From contig DWVA01000072.1 in the NCBI GenBank assembly GCA_019120475.1, positions 1 to 7,624 of the forward strand: DNA of 7,624 nucleotides. The letters are read 5' to 3'. Positions 1 through 5,005 of the stretch are shown here, one piece after another. How positions within the stretch are numbered: position 1 is the stretch's first letter; the number at the start of each line of letters is the position of its first letter. The DNA is from Candidatus Blautia intestinipullorum. Its GTDB lineage: Bacteria; Bacillota; Clostridia; Lachnospirales; Lachnospiraceae. Below the pieces are notes generated by a model. It was not told the DNA's origin. It worked only from the letters and a program-made list of their open reading frames with translations, and ran no database searches. A program made the translations under genes and the position numbers.

Positions 1-481
1 CTTTGGATCCTGCCGCGAGAATCACCCGGTCTGCCCGGATGTTTCCCTTATTTGTTTTCACCGTAAATCCCTTTTTTCCCGGACGGATCTCCCTGCATTC
101 CGTTTCCGTCAGGATTTCCACATGGAGCCGGTCCAGTTCCATACGGAATGCGTCAAGCACAGCGGAAGCCTGATCGGAATTCGGATACAGATATCCGTTC
201 CGGTTTTTTGAGTAAACGCCCAGCTGAAGAAAAAAAGAAATCACCTGCTGCGCGTTGAATTTTTCAATGATTTTCCATGGAAATCCGGGATTATCCGAAT
301 GGTAGCAGATCGGTTCCTGACAGGTATTTGTAAAATTACATCTGCCGTTTCCCGTGGACAGAATCTTCTTGCCGATTCTGTCCTTATGCTCCAGAAGAAT
401 TACATGAGCCCCTTCCGACGCCGCAGTTACGGCTGCCATCATGCCGGATGCGCCTGCGCCCGCCACAACCACATTTTTCAT
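1..481 (-). CDS. NAD(P)/FAD-dependent oxidoreductase, HI0933/BaiN/aminoacetone oxidase family (3' end cut by window)
   Basis: This is the N-terminal 160 residues of a flavoprotein whose family usually runs to about 400 to 420 residues; the rest lies beyond position 1. It opens with a Rossmann FAD-binding segment: a beta strand, then G8-A-G10-A-S-G13 (GxGxxG), and an acidic residue E31 after the second strand, which should hold the FAD ribose. The family signature GNGRCNFTN follows at residues 44-52, and Y99-P-N-S-D-Q-A resembles the conserved Y/F-P-x-S segment of HI0933-like proteins. VILAAG at 154-159 looks like the FAD-site return strand. Named members include BaiN of bile acid metabolism and streptococcal aminoacetone oxidase, but most members have no known substrate, so none is assigned. 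The ATG at 481 is supported by AGGAGG six bases upstream. The frame is open throughout with no sign of decay. It lies 73 bases after the YnbB-like gene, probably in the same transcript. Confidence 0.92.
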   Translation of the reverse strand, partial: MKNVVVAGAGASGMMAAVTAASEGAHVILLEHKDRIGKKILSTGNGRCNFTNTCQEPICYHSDNPGFPWKIIEKFNAQQVISFFLQLGVYSKNRNGYLYPNSDQASAVLDAFRMELDRLHVEILTETECREIRPGKKGFTVKTNKGNIRADRVILAAGSK

Positions 482-486
482 ACTTT

Positions 487-492
487 CCTCCT
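487..492 (-). promoter_or_regulatory. Ribosome binding site of the FAD oxidoreductase
   Basis: The minus strand reads AGGAGG, then the five bases AAAGT and a start that fits the first Rossmann strand. It is the strongest Shine-Dalgarno match in the window. It lies only four bases downstream of the 3' arm of the inverted repeat at 497-518, so folding there could affect access to it. Confidence 0.85.
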
Positions 493-496
493 GTTC

Positions 497-518
497 TCCC
501 GGACAGCTCTGTCCGGGA
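497..518. repeat. Perfect 10-base inverted repeat upstream of the oxidoreductase gene
   Basis: TCCCGGACAG at 497-506 and CTGTCCGGGA at 509-518 are exact reverse complements separated by two bases. As RNA on the minus strand this gives a GC-rich stem of about nine pairs closed by a four-base loop. A third element is present: positions 509-521 read CTGTCCGGGACAG, itself a near-palindrome, so the middle arm could pair with either neighbour. No T run follows the stem on either strand, which argues against a simple intrinsic terminator. It could be a leader stem affecting translation or mRNA stability, or a dyad operator. The repeat is directly visible; any function is inference. Confidence 0.85.
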
Positions 519-554
519 CAGCGGATTTTATTTCACATATTTATTTCAATAATT

Positions 555-1865
555 CTAAAGCAGGCTGCGTATTTTTTCCAGATTTACAACTCCTGCATCC
601 ACCATGCTCTGAAGAGATTTCAGAATGCCAAACCTGGCGTGCGCCCATGTCAGTCCCCCCTGAAAATAAACAGCATAAGGCGGTTTTATGGGACCGTCAG
701 CGCTCAGTTCGATGGAAGATCCCTGAACAAAGGCTCCCGCCGCCATAATCACATCACTGTCATAGCCCGGCATGGCCCAGGGCTCCGGGCTTACATAACT
801 GTCTACCGGAGCCGCGGACTGAATGCCTTTGCAGAACGCAATTACGCCCTCCGGTGACCCGAGGGTTACTGCCTGGATAATATCATGCCGTTCTTCCCTG
901 CCGGAAGGGATAACCGGATACCCCAGTTTCTCATAGATGTTTGCCGCGAAAACAGCACCCTTCAAAGCGCCGCACACTACTGTGGGAGCCAGGAAAAAGC
1001 CCTGGTAAAAAGACTGCATAACGCCCAGAGAAGCGCCGACTTCCCTTCCCAGTCCCGGAGAGGTAAGTCTGCAGGCACAATTCTCAATCAGATTCTCTTT
1101 TCCGGCAATATAGCCTCCGATGGGCGCCAGTCCGCCGCCGGGGTTTTTGATTAGTGAGCCGACAATCATATCCGCTCCCACATCGGATGGTTCAAGACGT
1201 TCCACAAACTCTCCGTAGCAGTTATCCACCATGCAGATTACATCCGGGCGGCGTTGCTTTATAAAGGAGATCAACTCCCCGATCTCTGCCACTGAATAGC
1301 TGGGTCTTGTCTGATATCCCTTGGATCTCTGAATTGTCACAAGCTTCGTCTTTTCATTCAGGGCTTTCTCAATAGCCGGATAGTCAAAATAACCATTGTC
1401 CAGAAGTTCTACCTGTCGGTAGGTAATTCCATACTCGGCAAGAGAGCCGTTGGACGGACGGATGCCGATAACTTCCTCCAGTGTATCATATGGTTTCCCC
1501 GCCGGAGAAAGAAGTTCGTCTCCCGGGCGCAGATTTGCCGAAAGGGCCAGCGCCAGGGCATGTGTTCCGCAGGTAATCTGGGGGCGTACAAGAGCCGCTT
1601 CTGTATGAAATGCGGAAGCATAAACAGCCTCCAGCGTATCTCTCCCCTGATCGTTATATCCATATCCGCTGGCATACTGAAAACATCCTTCATTTACTCT
1701 GTTCTCCTGCATGGCCCGGATGACTTTAAGCTGGTTATACTCTGCGGTCCGGTCAAACTCCAGAAAACGCTCTTTTAACTCTGCTTCCGTCTTTTGCCCC
1801 AGCTCAAGTATTTCCTTTGAAATTCCCAATTCACTGTACATATATTCTGTTGATGTAATATCCAT
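555..1865 (-). CDS. PLP-dependent YnbB / methionine gamma-lyase-like protein ("aluminium resistance" family)
   Basis: The 436-residue product is a fold-type I PLP enzyme of the Met_gamma_lyase/YnbB family (B. subtilis YnbB is about 420 residues). Visible marks, numbered from this start, are the family segment YASGYGYNDQGR near 64-75, CGTHA at 99-103, PGDELL at 114-119, the cofactor-ring aspartate D214 in CMVDNCYGEF, and the probable Schiff-base lysine K240 in SLIKNPGGG, followed by a Gly-rich stretch. These place it near cystathionine and methionine gamma-lyases of sulfur amino acid metabolism, but as far as I know the family's physiological reaction is unsettled, and the aluminium-resistance name is historical. 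It is probably cytoplasmic; no signal peptide or membrane segment is seen. The ATG at 1865 is preferred over the one at 1886 because AGGA lies eight bases upstream of it, whereas the upstream ATG has only a purine run abutting it. It follows miaA by 30 bases, so cotranscription is likely. Confidence 0.92.
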   Translation of the reverse strand: MDITSTEYMYSELGISKEILELGQKTEAELKERFLEFDRTAEYNQLKVIRAMQENRVNEGCFQYASGYGYNDQGRDTLEAVYASAFHTEAALVRPQITCGTHALALALSANLRPGDELLSPAGKPYDTLEEVIGIRPSNGSLAEYGITYRQVELLDNGYFDYPAIEKALNEKTKLVTIQRSKGYQTRPSYSVAEIGELISFIKQRRPDVICMVDNCYGEFVERLEPSDVGADMIVGSLIKNPGGGLAPIGGYIAGKENLIENCACRLTSPGLGREVGASLGVMQSFYQGFFLAPTVVCGALKGAVFAANIYEKLGYPVIPSGREERHDIIQAVTLGSPEGVIAFCKGIQSAAPVDSYVSPEPWAMPGYDSDVIMAAGAFVQGSSIELSADGPIKPPYAVYFQGGLTWAHARFGILKSLQSMVDAGVVNLEKIRSLL

Positions 1866-1873
1866 TATTCTTT

Positions 1874-1878
1874 TCCTG
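1874..1878 (-). promoter_or_regulatory. Ribosome binding site deciding the YnbB-like start
   Basis: CAGGA on the minus strand, eight bases before the ATG at 1865, is a modest Shine-Dalgarno match with normal spacing. It falls inside the seven-codon extension that would result from starting at 1886, and so argues for the shorter protein. Confidence 0.55.
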
Positions 1879-1895
1879 TCTTTCATCTCTTTTAT

Positions 1896-2840
1896 TTACA
1901 AAATCTGTCTTTCTTCCAGGCAGCGGAGCATCTCATCCAGGATCTTTTTCTCATCCTGAAAAAACTGTCCTTTATCCAGCCAGATCACATCCCGCTCCCG
2001 CTTAAACCAGGTAAGCTGCCTCTTGGCAAAATGTCTGGTGTCACGTTTTATAATCCGCACAGCCTCCTCCAGAGAACACTCTCCTTCCAGACAGGCATAC
2101 AGCTCTTTGTAGCCCAGCCCCTGCATGGACGTGCAGGTCCGCTTTACGCCCCGTTCTCTGAGTGACCGGACTTCATCCAGAAGCCCTTCTTTCATCATAA
2201 CGTCCACTCTTCTGTCAATCCGTTCATACAGGCGGGAGCGGTCATCTGTCAGCACAAAATATGCGTATTGATACGGAGATTCTTTTTCCCGCTCTTTTCT
2301 GTTATGTTCTGAGATTCTTTTTCCTGTCTGTCTGTAAAATTCCAGGGCGCGGATCACCCGTTTAATGTTATTCGGATGAAGTTCAGCTGCCGCCTGAGGA
2401 TCAACTTCATGAAGCAGCTGATGCAGATACTCCGGTCCTTTCTCCTCTGCCGTTCTCTCCAGTTCTCTCCGAAGAGACATATCGCCGTCATTTTCCGTAA
2501 AATCAATATCATAGAGCAGCGCCTGGATATAAAACCCGGTGCCTCCCACAACAATTGGAATCCTGTTTCTTGAATAAATTTCCTCTGCGGCCTGTTTTGC
2601 AAGATGCTGAAACTTTACAACATTAAATTCTTCTTCCGGTTCCAGCACGTCTACGAGATAATGTCTTATCCCGCCCATCTCTTCTCTGCTGATTTTAGCT
2701 GAACCAATATCCATTCCCCGGTATACCTGCATGGAATCGGCGGATATAATTTCTCCGTCCACTGCTTTGGCCAGCCCGATAGACGCAGCCGTTTTTCCCA
2801 CTGCTGTGGGACCTGTCAGTATAATCAAAGGTCGTTTCAT
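1896..2840 (-). CDS. miaA: tRNA dimethylallyltransferase MiaA
   Basis: The 314-residue product matches the usual length of MiaA, which transfers a dimethylallyl group from dimethylallyl diphosphate to N6 of A37, next to the anticodon of tRNAs reading codons that begin with U. The result, i6A, is usually converted to ms2i6A by MiaB. Seen in order: the P-loop-like GPTAVGKT at 10-17; SADSMQVYRGMDIG at 33-46, containing the likely catalytic aspartate D35; GGTGFYIQALL at 99-109; NNIKRVIRALE at 157-167; QGLGYKEL at 240-247; and the basic RDTRHFAKRQLTWFKRE at 266-282. All key elements are intact. The start codon shares one base with the mutL stop (TGATG), and AAGAGGA lies seven bases upstream within mutL, so translation is probably coupled to mutL. 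Pairing with mutL is also known in enterobacteria, where hfq follows. Here hfq is absent from the downstream position. Confidence 0.98.
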   Translation of the reverse strand: MKRPLIILTGPTAVGKTAASIGLAKAVDGEIISADSMQVYRGMDIGSAKISREEMGGIRHYLVDVLEPEEEFNVVKFQHLAKQAAEEIYSRNRIPIVVGGTGFYIQALLYDIDFTENDGDMSLRRELERTAEEKGPEYLHQLLHEVDPQAAAELHPNNIKRVIRALEFYRQTGKRISEHNRKEREKESPYQYAYFVLTDDRSRLYERIDRRVDVMMKEGLLDEVRSLRERGVKRTCTSMQGLGYKELYACLEGECSLEEAVRIIKRDTRHFAKRQLTWFKRERDVIWLDKGQFFQDEKKILDEMLRCLEERQIL

Positions 2841-4957
2841 CAGACAATCCTCTTAAACTTCTTTTCCAGTTCTCTTTTTGTCATCGCTATAATTGTGGGT
2901 CTTCCATGAGGACAGTGGTATGGATTGTCCAGTGAAAGAAGCTCCCCGATCAGTGCGTCCATCTCCTGCGCCGAAAGTTTATTATTCCCTTTTACTGCCG
3001 CCTTGCATGACATGGAAGCCACTTTTTCATCAATCAGTTCCGGAGTCATGGAGGTAGTCAGTCCGTCGGACAGACTGTCGAGCATTTCCATAAGCAGATC
3101 CTTCTTCGCTATGCCAAACAGATTGTCCGGAACTGCGCGCACAGCAAATTCTTCTCCTCCGAAAGGCTCAATCTCAAATCCGATTCTTGCGAACCGGTCC
3201 ATATGCGTATTCAGCACTTCCGCTTCCTGCATGGAAAGGGAGAGAATAATCGGCGGACTTAAATACTGGGAAGTAAATTCTCTGTTTTTCATCCCCTTCA
3301 GAGTTTTTTCATAAAGCACTCTTTCATGCGCGGCATGCTGATCAATAATATACAGACTGTCCCGATATTCCACCAGCCAGTATGTTTCAAACACCTGTCC
3401 GATCAGCTTGTATTCTGCGCGGACGTCCCGTTTCAGAAAATTTTCTTCAAACAGACCAAGCTGCACAGGTTTTCCCGTTTCTTCCTGTTTTTCCGGCCCG
3501 TCTGCTTTTTCAGCCGGCTCCGGTGCCACTCTGCTCTCCGGAGCATCGGGGCCATGCATCTGCTCCCGGATTCTCTCCGTCTGCACTTCCCTGGAACGAA
3601 AAAGTTCTCCGTTGGAAGGCACTTCCGCTGAGGATGACCGCTGATGATAAGCCAGAACCCGTTCCCTCATTTTGCGGATAAAATACTCTTCATCCCGGTC
3701 TCCGGCAGAAACTGCCGTATCGGTCTCTTTCTTCCTTGCTGATTCCGCTGCAGGCTGCTCAGAAGAAGACTTCACAGCTTCTTCTGCGGCCGGACGGCCC
3801 GTCTCTTTCTGTATCATTCCTGCGTCGGTCTGAATTTTATCCCGGATCATTGCCGGCTTACCCGCCGGAACTTCGTACCCGTTCTTTGGCTTCAGCAGGA
3901 AGGGACTTTTTTTCTCCGCCTGAGGGGACACAGAAACCGGATCAGGAACCTCGGCTCTCTGAATCAGCTCCGGCTCCAGAAGCGTCCGGTGTACGCCTTC
4001 AAAAACTGTATTATATACTTCCTGCTGTCTCTGAAACCGCAGTTCCATCTTGGTCGGATGTACATTGATATCTATTTCATCTCCCTTTACGAGAAAATGA
4101 AGAACTGCAAAAGGAAATTTGTGCTGCATGGAAAAGTCCCGGTAAGCATCTTCCAGTGATTTTGAAATCATGGGACTTTTTACATAACGTCCGTTCACAA
4201 AAAAATTTTCAAAATTCCGATTTCCTCTTGAAATCACCGGCTTGCCCAGATATCCGGAAATGCCGAAGCCGTTTTTTTCATAATCAATTTCCAGAAGATT
4301 TGCTGCCACATCCCTGCCGTAAACATTGTAAATTACATCCTTCAGCTTTCCGTTGCCTGAAGTGCGGAGCTTTTCCTGTCCGTTATTTAAAAACAGAAAA
4401 CCCACCTCCGGGTGAGAGAGAGAAAGCCGCGTCATCAGATCCTGAACATGTCCTGCTTCAGTCATTGGAGTCTTCAGAAATTTTCTTCTGGCAGGGACGT
4501 TGTAAAAGAGCTGCCGGACCACAAAATTCGTTCCATCGGATGCCCCGGTATCCTCAAGAGAGAGCTCCTTTCCGCCTTCAATCACATATCTCGTCCCGAA
4601 TTCAGCATCTTTTGTTTTCGTTATCAGCTCGGTTTTTGTCACTGCCGCAATACTGGAAAGAGCTTCCCCCCGGAATCCCAGAGAAGAAATAGCCGCAAGA
4701 TCCTCCACAGTCCGGATCTTGCTGGTTGAGTGGCGAAGAAAAGCTTTTCTCACCTCATCCTGCGGGATTCCGCAGCCGTTGTCCGCAACCCGGATAAAAG
4801 AAATTCCGCCGTCGCGGATTTCTACCGTTATGGAATCGGCTCCCGCGTCTATGGCGTTTTCCACCAGTTCTTTTATTACTGAGGCTGGCCGTTCGATTAC
4901 TTCTCCGGCGGCAATCTTATCAACTGTTATCTGATCCAGCACCTGTATATGCGGCAT
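2840..4957 (-). CDS. mutL: DNA mismatch repair protein MutL (endonuclease type)
   Basis: MutL is recruited by mismatch-bound MutS. In bacteria without MutH it nicks the new strand itself. The N-terminal GHKL ATPase shows the catalytic and Mg sites E33/N34 in ELVENAIDAGAD, DNGCGI at 59-64, GFRGEAL at 94-100 and NVHPTKMELRF at 298-308. A charged, Pro/Ala/Glu-rich linker of about 160 residues (roughly 335-495) explains the 705-residue length, compared with a little over 600 in E. coli and B. subtilis. The C-terminal nuclease domain keeps DQHAAHERVLYE at 539-550, SCKAAVKGN at 650-658, CPHGRP at 682-687 and the terminal FKR at 701-703, a complete metal-site set. QLGLF at 499-503, at the linker end, resembles a beta-clamp-binding pentapeptide. 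The ATG at 4957 has AAAGGAG six bases upstream and matches the family's typical N-terminus. It follows mutS by 48 bases with no terminator seen between them. Confidence 0.98.
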   Translation of the reverse strand: MPHIQVLDQITVDKIAAGEVIERPASVIKELVENAIDAGADSITVEIRDGGISFIRVADNGCGIPQDEVRKAFLRHSTSKIRTVEDLAAISSLGFRGEALSSIAAVTKTELITKTKDAEFGTRYVIEGGKELSLEDTGASDGTNFVVRQLFYNVPARRKFLKTPMTEAGHVQDLMTRLSLSHPEVGFLFLNNGQEKLRTSGNGKLKDVIYNVYGRDVAANLLEIDYEKNGFGISGYLGKPVISRGNRNFENFFVNGRYVKSPMISKSLEDAYRDFSMQHKFPFAVLHFLVKGDEIDINVHPTKMELRFQRQQEVYNTVFEGVHRTLLEPELIQRAEVPDPVSVSPQAEKKSPFLLKPKNGYEVPAGKPAMIRDKIQTDAGMIQKETGRPAAEEAVKSSSEQPAAESARKKETDTAVSAGDRDEEYFIRKMRERVLAYHQRSSSAEVPSNGELFRSREVQTERIREQMHGPDAPESRVAPEPAEKADGPEKQEETGKPVQLGLFEENFLKRDVRAEYKLIGQVFETYWLVEYRDSLYIIDQHAAHERVLYEKTLKGMKNREFTSQYLSPPIILSLSMQEAEVLNTHMDRFARIGFEIEPFGGEEFAVRAVPDNLFGIAKKDLLMEMLDSLSDGLTTSMTPELIDEKVASMSCKAAVKGNNKLSAQEMDALIGELLSLDNPYHCPHGRPTIIAMTKRELEKKFKRIV
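2848..2854 (-). promoter_or_regulatory. Ribosome binding site of miaA inside the mutL 3' end
   Basis: AAGAGGA on the minus strand lies seven bases before the miaA ATG and within the last mutL codons (the KRIV tail). With the TGATG junction, it suggests ribosomes ending mutL can restart directly on miaA. Confidence 0.6.
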
Positions 4958-4963
4958 AGCTTT

Positions 4964-4970
4964 CTCCTTT
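4964..4970 (-). promoter_or_regulatory. Ribosome binding site of mutL
   Basis: AAAGGAG on the minus strand, six bases before the ATG, supports the assigned mutL start. The surrounding 48-base mutS-mutL gap is purine-rich on this strand and shows no hairpin or promoter that I can support. Confidence 0.8.
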
Positions 4971-5005
4971 CTGTTTTCTGGATGTTTTTCTTTTTCCTGA
5001 TTTAT

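Noticed and set aside
497..530. The inverted repeat as an intrinsic terminator of the YnbB-like gene
   Set aside because: On the minus strand the stem is followed by GAGAACAGGAGG, with no U run. On the plus strand the nearest T-rich stretch starts several bases after the stem and no plus-strand gene ends there.
522..554. A promoter for the oxidoreductase gene in the AT-rich stretch after the YnbB-like stop
   Set aside because: TTGAAA and TAAAAT occur on the minus strand but only about 13 bases apart, too close for a standard sigma-A promoter. AT richness alone is not enough.
3469..3960. The MutL linker as a repeat region or inserted segment
   Set aside because: It is low-complexity and rich in Glu, Lys, Pro and Ala, but I see no true repeat unit, frame break or junction. 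Variable linkers are normal in MutL.
4156..4692. Overlapping plus-strand frames antisense to the MutL ATPase domain
   Set aside because: The minus strand here encodes clear GHKL motifs. The plus-strand products are low in recognisable structure and overlap each other in two frames.
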